From Adiantum capillus-veneris (taxonomy: Eukaryota > Streptophyta > Polypodiopsida > Polypodiales > Pteridaceae), in contig CM043945.1 of the NCBI GenBank assembly GCA_014529385.2, forward strand, positions 147,328,741 through 147,392,740: a DNA stretch of 64,000 nucleotides, in the 5' to 3' direction. Below, piece after piece: positions 13,521-23,989 of this stretch. Below the pieces are notes generated by a model. It was given only the letters and a program-made list of their open reading frames with translations. It made no database searches and was not told where the DNA came from. Within the stretch, counting starts at the first letter, position 1. Each line of letters begins with the position of its first letter. The position numbers and the translations under genes are program-made.

Positions 13521-14000
13521 CGGCCTACATCATTAAAGGTGTGATCCATTTCGTTGTCAATGAGGTGGCTCCTTTGTCAGTCAATGTATCCATGGTCTCT
13601 TGTATATGTCATGGCTCGGCACAAGCATGGCAAGAATTTGTAATTTGTTGGTTATGTCAATATAATCTACTCACCATTGTGAGTTTGGCCAAAAAAAAAA
13701 AAGATTCCTAAATTGCCTAGGATGCCTAATGTCTTCCTTTTCTTCTTTTTTTTGCAAAACTCACAATTGTCAGTGGATTATATTATCTCAACCGAAGAAA
13801 TACAAATTCCTACCATGCTCGTGACGAGCCATGACAACTATTACAGGACATAACTACATTGGATGGTAGGGGAGCCACCCAAGGAAAGGAATGAGTCCAC
13901 CTCTTCACCCAAGAAAGTTAGTCATAGCGGTGTTGAAGGTCCTAATCCAAGTTCATCAGATTTTGTTTGTTTCCCAAGGGTGATGATTGCCCCTGCTTTT
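13435..14000. repeat. Large inverted repeat of two LINE 3' ends, tail to tail
   Basis: The left arm (about 13435-13700) and the reverse complement of the right arm (about 13745-14000) share, in the same order, a gggcaat(t/c)atcat block, ggtggctcc, gtcatggctcg(g/t)cac, gcatgg(c/t)a(a/g)gaatttgta, and attgtgagtttt or attgtgagtttg followed by an A run. The arms are LINE 3' ends ending in A tracts, with a loop of about 45 bp. A transcript through this region would form a long hairpin. Confidence 0.75.
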
Positions 14001-14313
14001 TTGGATTATCTAGGATGCCTAATGTCTTCCTAAAGCCACTGAAGGCCTTTGACAAAACTTAAAAAGAGTCTACCAAAATGGCTACCAAATGGGCTTTGAG
14101 AGCTCTCATTTCACATGGCTATTGGACATAACTTATTAGAAGAACAAATTAAAAGGTATTCCTAATGGCTTCAAAAAAATTAAAAGGTGCTCCTAATTCA
14201 AAGATTTCACTCAAAAACAAGAAAAATTATGTGTTGGTCTATAGCACATAACGACAAGCAATGACGAAGCACATAGATTTGAAACAATATTACCTAAGCA
14301 AGATAAATACAAC

Positions 14314-14317
<4 letters not shown>

Positions 14318-14400
<83 letters not shown>
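14318..14400. repeat. Compound (GT)n-(GA)n array
   Basis: A GT array of about 57 bp switches without a gap to a GA array of about 26 bp. Confidence 0.95.
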
Positions 14401-14415
14401 AACGCTAAAAAAACT

Positions 14416-14499
14416 TAGAAGAACCGTTCATTTAGGCATTTAATAGAAGAACCGTTCATTTAGGAATCTAATAGAAGAACCGTTCATTTAGGCATTTAA
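14416..14499. repeat. Three tandem copies of a 28-bp unit
   Basis: The unit tagaagaaccgttcatttag plus eight more bases occurs at 14416, 14444 and 14472. The middle copy differs by two bases. Confidence 0.9.
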
Positions 14500-14950
14500 T
14501 CTCCCAAATGGTATTAACACTCTTTTGTCAACACTTGTCCGACCAATTTTTCTTCCAGATTCGGGAGCCTTGTCTACTGGGATTAAGGTGTGCGCTAGAG
14601 GGATCATCACTGACATTTGCTTTGGTTGCAACTCAGCCTTTGAAGATCCCCTTTATCTATTCAGCAAGTGCCCTACGTCATGGGGGCTAGCCGCTAAGGC
14701 TTGCAAATGGGTATGGGGAAGACTTGAAAGATCATTTTTTGTACTGATGGCCTGATCTTGGGAGGGCATGGATTCCAAAGCCAGGTCGTTTTGGTGTGCA
14801 CCCAAATCACTAGATTCTGCTACTTGAACCAATTCTACAAATCTAGGAGCCTTCGGGTATTTGAGGCCAAATTGGATGTAGCTCATTTTGATGATATTGT
14901 GCGTCTAAGCACTGAGCTCATCCATGGTGTAGGAACAAGAAGAGGGTAAG
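14500..14950 (+). pseudogene. LINE ORF2 C-terminal fragment (LINE-3)
   Basis: Frame pieces encode STLVRPIFLPDSG, then CFGCNSAFEDPLYLFSKCPT, a Cys-containing segment like the zinc-binding end of plant LINE ORF2 proteins, followed by CKWVWGRLE. A later piece in another frame reads FWCAPKSLDSATW. Both ends are truncated and frames are broken. Confidence 0.6.
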
Positions 14951-15124
14951 CTGACAAAAATGAAGAATGGATTCATGCATTGAGTTGCTTAGAACACTCA
15001 AGAGGGTAGGTTTAACATCTCCATTTGGTATCCTCATTGTTTATGTACAAGCCTCTATTGGAACCCTAGACCCCTTGAGGCATATGTAGTGTTTGAAGAC
15101 GATTGTATTCTTTTCGAGTTAATA

Positions 15125-15247
15125 TGTAAGGACATGGGTCCCACGGGCAAAGCCAATGGCACAGTCGGACAGTGTGTAAGCTAGGGGAAGGCTATAGGAT
15201 AGCACAGTTGGGTGGAGACTAGCACACGCATTACCGCCACCCTTTCA
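15125..15247 (+). repeat. TE-C 5' LTR
   Basis: A 123-bp LTR, TGTAAGG...CTTTCA, paired with an equal-length LTR at 36726. It is preceded by taata. It is followed by ctggattctgtgcg; TGGATTCTGTGCG would be the primer-binding site, but I cannot assign the tRNA. Confidence 0.88.
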
Positions 15248-15690
15248 CTGGATTCTGTGCGTAGAGACAACCAACATCTACGCCCTCCACAATGCACAAC
15301 TTAAGGTGGGCAACCAAGCCAAACTTGACTGGCAACTCTACGACATCGAGGCTCTGAAGGCTTCCGTTTGGCGCCGTTGGTTGCATGCATAGGAAGGCCC
15401 GCTTAACCCTTGCATGAAGAAGGGTTAAACCCACCCCACCTCCAAAAATTATTTTTTCCTCGGAAGGTAGCTTCAAAGTGAACAAAATCCTTCACAAAAA
15501 CGATGAGTTTTTGTGAAGAATCCACGAAGGTGTTCTTACGATGAACGACACATGAAGCGCTACAATTTCCACAAGGCGAGGTCTGCATGCGACGCAAATC
15601 GCCGAGCATAAAAAATACAAAGACTTCAAGATTTTTACAAGGTACAAGTTTATGTTTTTTTCTCTCTCGTTACATTAGTGTGTGTTTACC

Positions 15691-15759
15691 ATGGCCAGTG
15701 AGGACATCCCACCTACGCGCACTTTTGATTTGGAGCACATAGATCAAAATCAGGACACC
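15691..15759 (+). pseudogene. TE-C gag, N-terminal 23 codons, cut by TE-D
   Basis: An ATG opens a frame that reads MASEDIPPTRTFDLEH and stays open to the TE-D insertion point. After the right-hand copy of the acacc duplication the sequence resumes at 20509 with a frame rich in Asp and a normal gag character. The two halves therefore belong to one gag gene. This is a direct demonstration of nesting. Confidence 0.8.
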
Positions 15760-16036
15760 TGTAGACATGTAGTAGTGTTAGTGTGTATATGGGCTTCACC
15801 AGGGGCACTTTTCTCCCACTGGGTTTTTGCCCCTGGACATCCGGTGTGAAAGGACACCTTATCTCTTAGGGTTTCATATAAGCTTTGTAGCTCTGAGTTT
15901 GTATACTCTATTATTCTAATACAGAGAGATAGACTACAGAGATCTCGTACACAAGCTCTGTGTCTTCTCCTTCTCCATCTTCTTCCTACTCTGAGTTGCT
16001 GTCTTCCTTCTGTTTCCTGTTTCATCATCTTCAACA
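15760..16036 (+). repeat. TE-D 5' LTR
   Basis: Begins TGTAGACATGTAG and ends TCTTCAACA. Almost identical to the 3' LTR at 20227-20503. Contains a possible TATA element (catataagc) in its middle. Confidence 0.95.
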
Positions 16037-16436
16037 ATTGGTATCAGAGCAAGGAGATTTCCAGAGCCTCTACTTACGTTTTCGCATCCGCGCGCGCAAT
16101 CGCAGTTTTCAAGCAGTTTTCGTAAAATTTGCTTGTGGGAGCATCCTCGACGTTCCGGGAGTATTCTGATCAGGCGACTTGGGGTTTTACCCCCCTTTCG
16201 AAGACGTTCGAGCCCTCAGAATTTTGTTCTGAGCAACGTAGCAGAAGTTACTTTTCGAAGGCGTTTAGATCAAGAGGGTGTGCTTTTTGACAGATTTTCT
16301 TCAGGTAAACAGTTCTTTTGGGAAGCAGCTTGTCTTAGCTTTGTGCTGAGATTTTGTGTAGAGTTTTGCTTGCATTGGAGAGGAGATTTGTGAATCTCTT
16401 GGAGGTTCTTTTGCTCTCTTGTTTGTATCCACAGTA

Positions 16437-17300
16437 TGGCTCAATTACGGAGAAAGAGATTTTTGGTGCGTTTACATCCAAAGACAAATTGGACGGTACC
16501 AACTATTCTTTTGGTCTTTTATGGCCCATGTTTTGGTTGGTAAAGGATTGTGGGATTATGTATCTGGAGATGAAGTTCGTCAGTAGCATTGCACCTGCCA
16601 CGCCTGGTCATGGTGCTGCTGTTGGTGCAGGGACCCTCACAAGTCACTCCAGAACAAAAGAGATGGGATACTAAAGATGCACAAGCTATGGCTGTGATTG
16701 CCTTAACCATAGAGGACAATCACACCACATATCAGATCTTGCAGAACTTCTGAGGATGCTTGGAACACTCTGCAAGCTATGTTTGGAGGAAGAAACGCTG
16801 CCAGAATAGAGTTTTGAAGAAACAACTTGACAAAATACAGTTGGACGAGGTGACGATATCGTCGAGCATCTTACAAAAATCAGGGATCTTAAAGAGCAAT
16901 TGCTTAGCATTGATGAAGTGATTCAGAGAAGGACTTGGTTTCAAAAACACTCAATTCACTACCACCATCTTATTTGATTTTCAGACTTCTTTGACTTGTC
17001 TTTGCGAGCTAATCCTGAGCCTCTTCATTTTGAAGAGTTAGTGGCTTTGCTATTGCAGGAGGATCAATCACGTAAGAACAAGTCTTTACAGGTGGATGGT
17101 ATGGGATCATGCTCTTGTTGTACAGAACAAAAACAAGGGTAAAGAGAGTGCTCATCACCCAAGTCTGGTGCAGGACAGTCTTCAGAGAAGTCTAAAGGTG
17201 ATTCCGACAAGTCAAGAAGAAAGGTAAATGTCACTACTGCAAGAAACCTGGTCACTACATTGTGAGTGTAAAAAGGAATTGCTAAAGAAAGACGAGAAGA
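16437..17300 (+). pseudogene. TE-D gag (copia), frameshifted
   Basis: The start region ATGGCTCAATTACGG at 16435-16437 onward encodes a copia-type gag opening (FTSKDKLDGTNYSFG). Near 17225-17265 is a zinc knuckle of the form C-x2-C-x4-H ahead of a degraded final Cys (CHYCKKPGHY). Frames shift several times between these points. Gag would coat the RNA in the particle. Confidence 0.7.
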
Positions 17301-17307
17301 GTCAAGT

Positions 17308-18668
17308 TTGGTTGTTTCAGCTTCTGGTGATTCTTCTACAGCTAAAGAAGAGTCTGCAAACTTTGTGCAGGATTCTTATGCTTTCTTAGTATGTTCAGAT
17401 TTTTTTGCTTACAGTATTGAAGAGACACAAATGATTTGGTACTTTGATAGTGGTGCATCCAGGCATATTACTTCAAGGAAGGATTTGTTTTGTTCATTGG
17501 ATGCAGCTCCAACAGGAAGAAGGTGACATGTGCAAATAATGCTTCTTATCCAATCACAGGCGTTGGTAAGATTTTGATTACCATTTCAGATGGTTCAGAT
17601 TTATGCTTGCCAGATGTCTTATATGTTCCAGGAATCAAGAAGAATTTGTTTGTCTGTATCCTCTCTTGCAAAAAATGGTCTTCGGGTCATTTTTGAGGAT
17701 GACAGATGTGTTGTACGAGATCGAGAGAATGGTTATTCTTTATCACTACAGGTACGCTGGAAAATGGATTATTTGTGCTAGATCGTTATGAAAAGCAGAT
17801 TCAGGTATGTATTGCGAAACAAGACTCAGGCCATGTAGGATGCTGAGTTGTGGCATGCTAGATTTGGGCATGTTGGTTATGGCAGTTTGATGACTTTACA
17901 ACGTCATAATATGGTGCATGATTTGTCTTTATTGGAGATGCCACCAAGACATGTATGTGAAGGTTGCGTTCTTGGAAAGATGCATAGATTTGCATTTTCA
18001 CAGGATGGTTCAGTTAGAGCGACGAAAGTTGGAGCTTGTACACAGTGATGTATGTGTCCTATGAGGACGCCATCTATAGGAAACAGCCTTTATTTTGTGA
18101 CCTTCATTGATGACTTTTCCAGGTTTTGTTGGGTGTATCCACTCCAGCAAGTCAGATGTGTTTGCAGTTTTTCAACATTATGTCACCATGGTTGAAAATT
18201 ACAGGTTGCAAAGTACAGACTCTTCGTACCGATCGAGGAGGTGATAATGTCATGTGCATTTAAGGATTTTTGGGGAAAGAAAGGCATTAAACACCAATGC
18301 ACTATGCCATACAACCACATAAGAATGGTGTTGCAGAACGGAAGAACAGGTCTTTAATGGAGACGGCTAGATGTATGCTCAAGGCTAAGAGTTTGCCTCA
18401 TAAGCTATGGATGGAGGCAGTTGCTTGTGCAGCACATGTTTTGAACAGGTGTCCTACTCGTGCCTTGAAGACATTACTCCATTTGAAGCTTGGTATGACA
18501 GACCCTTCAGTCAGTTATCTTCGTGTTTTTGGTTGTCTTGCTTATACTCACATCCTCAGTAGTTACGTGGGAAGCTTGATGATAAGGCAATCAAATGTAT
18601 ATTTGTGGGGTACAGTAGTGGAAGTAAAGGTTATAGACTTTACAATCCTACTAAAACAAGATTTTTGA
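17308..18668 (+). pseudogene. TE-D protease and integrase region (copia)
   Basis: Aspartic protease motif WYFDSGASRHIT at about 17437-17475. Next comes the GAG-pre-integrase segment LWHARFGHVGY with CEGCVLGKMHRFAF (about 17848-18000), which carries the His/Cys zinc site. The integrase core follows with RTDRGGDN (second catalytic Asp) and the region around NGVAERKNRSLMETAR (about 18318), which carries the catalytic Glu. The segments lie in different frames because of small indels and stops, so no intact integrase can be made from this copy. Confidence 0.85.
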
Positions 18669-18685
18669 ATGTCGTGATGTAATTT

Positions 18686-20179
18686 TTGCAGAAACTACTG
18701 CTCAACCTATGGTTGCTTTTGATTACCGCATATGCAGACACTGATGTATTTGAAGTTTTGCTTCCTTCTTTTGTGGAGAATCAAGAATCACAACAGGTTG
18801 ATAATCTTGATCAATCTTTTGATCAGCATGTGACACCTCATAATGTAGAGGAAATTGTGCGTGAAGAGCAAGAAGTTCTCAGGGAAGAAAGAACCTTGCC
18901 TAAATGGGTTCAAAAAACATTGCAGGGGCAAGTTGGATGGACCGTTGCACGAAAAACACGTGTTGGTACTACTTTTGGTAGAGAGCAAGTAGATTTGGCT
19001 TGCTTTAGCACTCTTTGTGATGCAGATGAGCCTGATTCATTTGAACAAGCTTTAGAGTGTGTTCAGTGGAAAGATGCTATGCAACAAGAAATTGATTTTA
19101 TTCATAAGAACATACATGGGATCTAGTGGACTTGCCTACAGGTAAAAAGCCTATTGGTACAAAGTGGGTTTTTAAGGTAAAAAGGAAACAAGATGGTACT
19201 GTTGACAGGTACAAAGCAAGGCTTGTGGCAAAAGGCTATGCGCAACAGAAAGGCATAGATTATGATGAAACCTTTGCTCCTACTTCTCGTGCGTCCACCA
19301 GTTAGATCACTAGTTGCAATTGGCTCATCATGGTTGGAAAGTGCATCAGTTGGATATCAAAACTGATTTTTGAATGGTGATTTGCAGGAAGAAGTTTATG
19401 TAAGTCAACCAAGTGTTTTGTTGTAAAGGTCAAGAGCAAAAGGCATGTAGATTGCGTAAAGCTTTGTATGGTCTCAAACGGGCTCCAAGAGCATGGTATG
19501 AGAAGATACATACTTATTTGATTGGCGAGGGATTTCAGAATAGTCCAACAGAAAGTACTTTGTATGTCAAAAAGAGAGATGGAGTTCATTATGCTAACAC
19601 TTTATGTGGATGATATGTTCTTACTGGCAATAATGCAATGAAATTGAAGCGTTTAAGATGCTTGAGAAAACCTTTGAGATGTCTGATCTTGGTTTGCTAC
19701 ATTAAGCTCTTGGTTATAGCGATTCAGATTGGGCTGGTGATTTTGGACACACGACATTCCACAAGTGGCAATTGTTTTTTCTTGGAAAATGCATGTATAT
19801 CTTGGCTAAGCAAGAAGCAACCCCACAGTGGCTACATCAACTTGTGAAGCTGAGTACAGGGCAGCTTTTCACGGCAACAGTTGATTGTGTATGGATACGT
19901 AGGTTATTGGCAGATCTTTGTGAGTGTCAACAGGCACCCACTACCATTTTCACTGACATTCAGAGTGCTATGGCAGTTGCAAGGAATCCAGTATTTCATG
20001 CAAGAACAAAGCACATAGAGGTTCACTACCACTATGTCAGGGAAAGGCTACATGCAGGGGAGATCACACTAACTTACTGTCCTACACAGGATAACATTGC
20101 AAATCTATTTACGAAGGCGTTATCACGAGAAAAGTTTGAAGCTTTCCGAAAAGCTTTGGGCTTACTCTTATACACATGA
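18686..20179 (+). pseudogene. TE-D reverse transcriptase and RNase H (copia), internal deletion
   Basis: RT begins at about 19138 with [20 protein letters not shown] ahead of [26 protein letters not shown] is at about 19458 and a YVDD box at about 19605 in another frame. At about 19700 the segment FEMSDLGLLHY is joined directly to GYSDSDWAGD. In intact copia elements these are separated by a long stretch (about 150 residues in my recollection), so an internal deletion has occurred. RNase H continues with CVWIRRLLADL, TDIQSAM, RTKHIEVHYHYVRE and ANLFTKALSREKF to 20179. Confidence 0.88.
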
Positions 20180-20226
20180 TGATCTCCTACCTTGTACGGA
20201 TTCACACTATCACTACAGGGGGGATT

Positions 20227-20503
20227 TGTAGACATGTAGTAGTGTTAGTGTGTATACGCGCTTCACCAGGGGCACTTTTCTCCCACTGGGTTTTTCCCCC
20301 TGGACATCCAGTGTGAAAGGACACCTTATCTCTTAGGGTTTCATATAAGCTTTGTAGCTCTGAGTTTGTATACTCTATTATTCTAATACAGAGAGATAGA
20401 CTACAGAGATCTCGTACACAAGCTCTGTGTCTTCTCCTTCTCCATCTTCTTCCTACTCTGAGTTGCTGTCTTCCTTCTGTTTCCTGTTTCATCATCTTCA
20501 ACA
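20227..20503 (+). repeat. TE-D 3' LTR
   Basis: 277 bp, TGTAGACATG to TTCAACA, preceded by the purine tract at 20217-20224 and followed by acacc. Confidence 0.95.
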
Positions 20504-20508
20504 ACACC

Positions 20509-21480
20509 ACGGGTTCCGTTGACGCTAATATGCATGACGATGATGATCTAGGAGATCATGGCCTTGTAGATATGGCTGCTTTCAAGATTTTGAAAAGTCG
20601 CCAAAGCGTACTTGAACGCAACCTCTGCACTCAATGCAAATGTTACAAATCTTACTGAGCTACTTGTGAAATTTATGAATTCACAAACGGCTCAAGGAGC
20701 CACAAGTGGCACGGTTTAAGGAAACCAAGGTTGCACGACTCAAGGAGTCCAAGAGACAAGTACTTCAGAAGCTGCAGAAGATAGCAATGCATTGCTTAAG
20801 AATATCACCATTCCTAAGTTTCACAGAGCGTGATCGCAACAAGGATGCGGTCAATACATTTTTACACAAATGGAGTGACATTCATACGTTGAGACACACC
20901 CCGAATATAAAAACGGCTATGGAAACAACTCTATCTCTTAAAGGCAAATCTTATAAGTGGTGGATGGCATTTCCAGTAGATGCTCGTCCTCCGTCTTGGG
21001 CTACGTTTCAAGCTTCTTTCTCCAAAGAGTTTTTGTACTCCAATGAAGAAGATAAGAATTGGTTATCATGGTAGCATGCCGCATGTCTGGCCTCTCTCTC
21101 ACGTAGTACCTTTCGAAGTATCCAAAAATCATATTAAAACTAGAAGGTCTAGATGAATTCCAAAAGATACGGGGTTTTAATAAGGTTTTTGACAAAGACT
21201 ATCGTCTTCATGTCAAGACCCAACATCCAAAAACTTTGGAAGAAGCCATCGGTCATGCCCAAAGATATGATGATGACCAAGAGAGGAAGGAAAATGTTCC
21301 CTACAAAGAGCCAATGGAGAGGTAGATCTCCACATGTTCCAAGAGGAAATAAGAGACAATCTACCTCTCCACACCCACAAGAGGCGAAGAAGCGTAAGCA
21401 ATCACAAGATACTCCACGTGGATCTATCAGCACTGCTAATTTTGAGTGTGCAAAGAAACACAATTTTGTGTTTTAGATGT
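20509..21480 (+). pseudogene. TE-C gag, remainder
   Basis: Continues the gag frame begun at 15691. A capsid-like stretch (about 20815-21070) reads FTERDRNKDAVNTFLHKW, then LSLKGKSYKWW and WATFQASFSKEF, as in Retrotrans_gag domains. After frame changes come EEAIGHAQRYDDD and a damaged zinc knuckle (CFRCLSDQHN) at about 21475. Several stops and frameshifts make it non-functional. Confidence 0.8.
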
Positions 21481-23258
21481 CTCTCGGACCAACATAACAA
21501 GAAAGATAGTCCTCTTTTGCAAGGCAAAGGAAAGGCCATGCACACGCTGCAATGCCTCACATTAGATTCATCTCCTAAATACTGTGTTATAGAGGTTCTT
21601 CATATGGAAGAAAAGCACAAGTGTTGTGTGCCTGCTTCAATGTGGCAGCCCACCTTTGACCCCCATGATTTGATTTGCATGCATGGCACTATTAACGAAC
21701 AACGTGTTCGTATTTTAATGGATGATGGTGCAACTCATAACTTCCTGAACTATAAGCTAGTCAAGAAATTGAAGCTTACACAGACTCCCTGCTCTCACAA
21801 GTATGTTGTCAAACAGATGTCTGGGAATGATAAAGAAGTATGGAACACGGTAGTTCAAGGGGTTGAGCTTATTGTTCAAGATCATACGATGACCATTGAC
21901 TTTCAAGTTATGAACATGGACCATGCTGATATAGTTTTAGGATGGGAGTGGCTGCATGGTTTAGGAAACACATTGCACACTAGTTATGAACACAAGTCCT
22001 TATCCTTTATGGCCAATGGTAAACATGTGCTTTTGCTTGGTGAGAAAAATATACCATATGCACCTCTTATATGTACAGTCGAGCTTTCTATTTTGCAAAA
22101 AGCAGATTTAATAGATGAAGTCTTTTTGTGTTATTTCTTGTCTCCAAGTCTTGTGAATTCTCAAGAGCCAAGTGATGTAAATTCTAGTAATGGTATGCGA
22201 AGTGCAATGAGTTCTAATGATAAGCAAAGTGTTAACAAATCTAATGAGCAAAGTGCTCTCAATTTTAATTCTATTGAGCAACGTGCAACTGTTGTAAAAC
22301 AAACATTACAAGAGTTACAAGATTCTCCATCCCAACATAACTCTAATTTACTTTCTCCTTTTGCACGGCAAAAGCTGACTCACTTACTCACGGAGTATAG
22401 TGATGTATTCTCAAGTGATTTACCACCGGGTTTACCCCCTATACGTGATGTGAAACATGGCATAGATGTTTTGTCAGGCACTAAACCGATAAGTAAACCA
22501 CCTTATCGTATGAGTGCTAAAGAAGCCAAGGAGGTTGCGAGTCAATTGGCTGACTACCTCGCCCATGGTTTCATTAGACCTAGCACTTCACCTTGGGCAT
22601 CACCAATTCGGTAAAAAAGAAAGATGGTACTATGCGCATTTGCGTAGATTATCGCGGATTAAACGCAATAACCATCAAGAACAAGTACCCTTTGCCTCGA
22701 GTGGATGGGTTGTTTGATCAACTCCATGGGGCAAGATACTATACAAAGATAGATCTTTGTTTAGGATACCACTAGGTGTGTATCCTTTTGCAAGATATCT
22801 CCAAAACTGCCTTTAGAACACGGTTCGGGCATTTTGAAGTTTTGGTTATGCCTTTTGGTTTAACCAATGCTCCAGCTACACGGTTCGGGCATTTTGAAGT
22901 TTTGGTTATGCCTTTTGGTTTAACCAATGCTCCAGCTACATTTATGACACTCATGGATAGTGTCTTACGTCCCTATCTTGGAAAATTTGTTGTGGTTTTC
23001 CTTGATGATATTCTCATTTACAATAAGATTGAAGATGAACACATAGAACACTTACAATTAGTGTTCAAACAGCTACGAGCTCACGTTTTGTATGCTAAGC
23101 AAAGCAAGTGCAATTTCTATAAAACAAAGATACATTACCTCGGTCATGTGATCTCTTATTCTAGCATCAAGATGGACACTAACAAGGTCGTTGCCATTCT
23201 TCGATGGCCACATCCCAACACGGTTGAGGAGCTTCAAATAGTCTTAGGCATGGCTTGA
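21334..23258 (+). pseudogene. TE-C protease and reverse transcriptase (Ty3/gypsy)
   Basis: The frame 21334-22614 contains the protease active site as ILMDDGATHNFL (the usual D-S/T-G-A is D-D-G-A here) and later DIVLGWEWL. The RT starts at its end (KPISKPPYRMSAKE) and continues in other frames with [29 protein letters not shown] and the catalytic VVFLDDILIY at about 22990-23020. A 60-bp exact tandem duplication falls in the FGLTNAPA region. Frameshifts occur near 22610 and 22770. Confidence 0.88.
22821..22940 (+). repeat. Exact 60-bp tandem duplication in TE-C RT
   Basis: Bases 22821-22880 and 22881-22940 are identical. The unit is a multiple of three and duplicates about 20 codons (GHFEVLVMPFGLTNAPA region) without shifting the frame. 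Confidence 0.98.
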
Positions 23259-23810
23259 TTTTATCGACAGTATATCCGTGATTATGCCAAAATCAATGTT
23301 CCTATGACGGATCAATCTAAAGAAAAATATAAGACCTTTTCTTGCGAAGAAGCTCAAAAACGTAGTTTTGAACAGCTCAAGGTAGCTATAGCCACTGCTC
23401 CCATCCTAGCAATCGTTGACTCACTTAAGCCGTTTGTGGTAGAGATTGATGCTAGTGATAAAGCAATCGGTGCGGTACTCTAGCAGGGAAGACCTATAGC
23501 CTTTGAAAGTAAAAGTTAGATAGAGCTCAAAAGAATTATTCTATCTATGAGAGAGAGCTCTATGCCATAATTCACGCTTTACGAAAGTGGCAACACTATT
23601 TACATGGTGTCGAGTTTGAAGTAGTTTTTGACCATGAGAGTATCAAATGGTTTACTACTCAAACGAACTTGAAAGACCGTAAACACTAGATGGACAGAAA
23701 TCCTTCAAGATTATGACTGTAAGCTACGATATCGCAAGGGGCGATATAATGTAGCAGCGGATGCACTAAGTCAGATGCCTCATATTAATTACTTGCTTTC
23801 ACAGAAATAA
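23259..23810 (+). pseudogene. TE-C RNase H region
   Basis: Broken frames encode the RT/RNase H connection (DYAKINVPMT), then PFVVEIDASDKAIGAVL with the first catalytic Asp, and RKGRYNVAADALSQMP, the typical end of gypsy RNase H. Stops occur at about 23268, 23481 and 23518 and in later frames. Confidence 0.8.
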
Positions 23811-23989
23811 AGAGTGGATTTTTGGAGTCATTACGTGAAAACTATGCACAAGATCAATCATATGCTAAAGTGTGGAGCGCAATTTTGAAAAGGGATCCCT
23901 CACACTCACATGTCTCTGTACAGTAAGATCAACATGTCTTTGCACGCACAGATACAAACTCCAACACACAGAGCTCCACCCTACTCAGG

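Larger units (their letters stand above)
15755..20508 (+). mobile_element. TE-D: Ty1/copia element nested in TE-C gag, TSD acacc
   Basis: Two 277-bp LTRs (15760-16036 and 20227-20503) are flanked by acacc at 15755-15759 and 20504-20508. Primer site TGGTATCAGAGC (initiator Met tRNA type) is at 16039-16050 and a purine tract AGGGGGGA lies just before the 3' LTR. Domain order gag, protease, integrase, RT, RNase H is that of copia. The LTRs differ at only about 4 of 277 positions by eye. Yet the coding region has many frameshifts and lacks the part between RT and RNase H, so this looks like a young but defective copy. Confidence 0.95.

Noticed and set aside
14416-14499. CRISPR-like array (three 28-bp units)
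   Set aside because: The units are directly adjacent with no spacers, so it is an ordinary tandem repeat in a eukaryotic genome.
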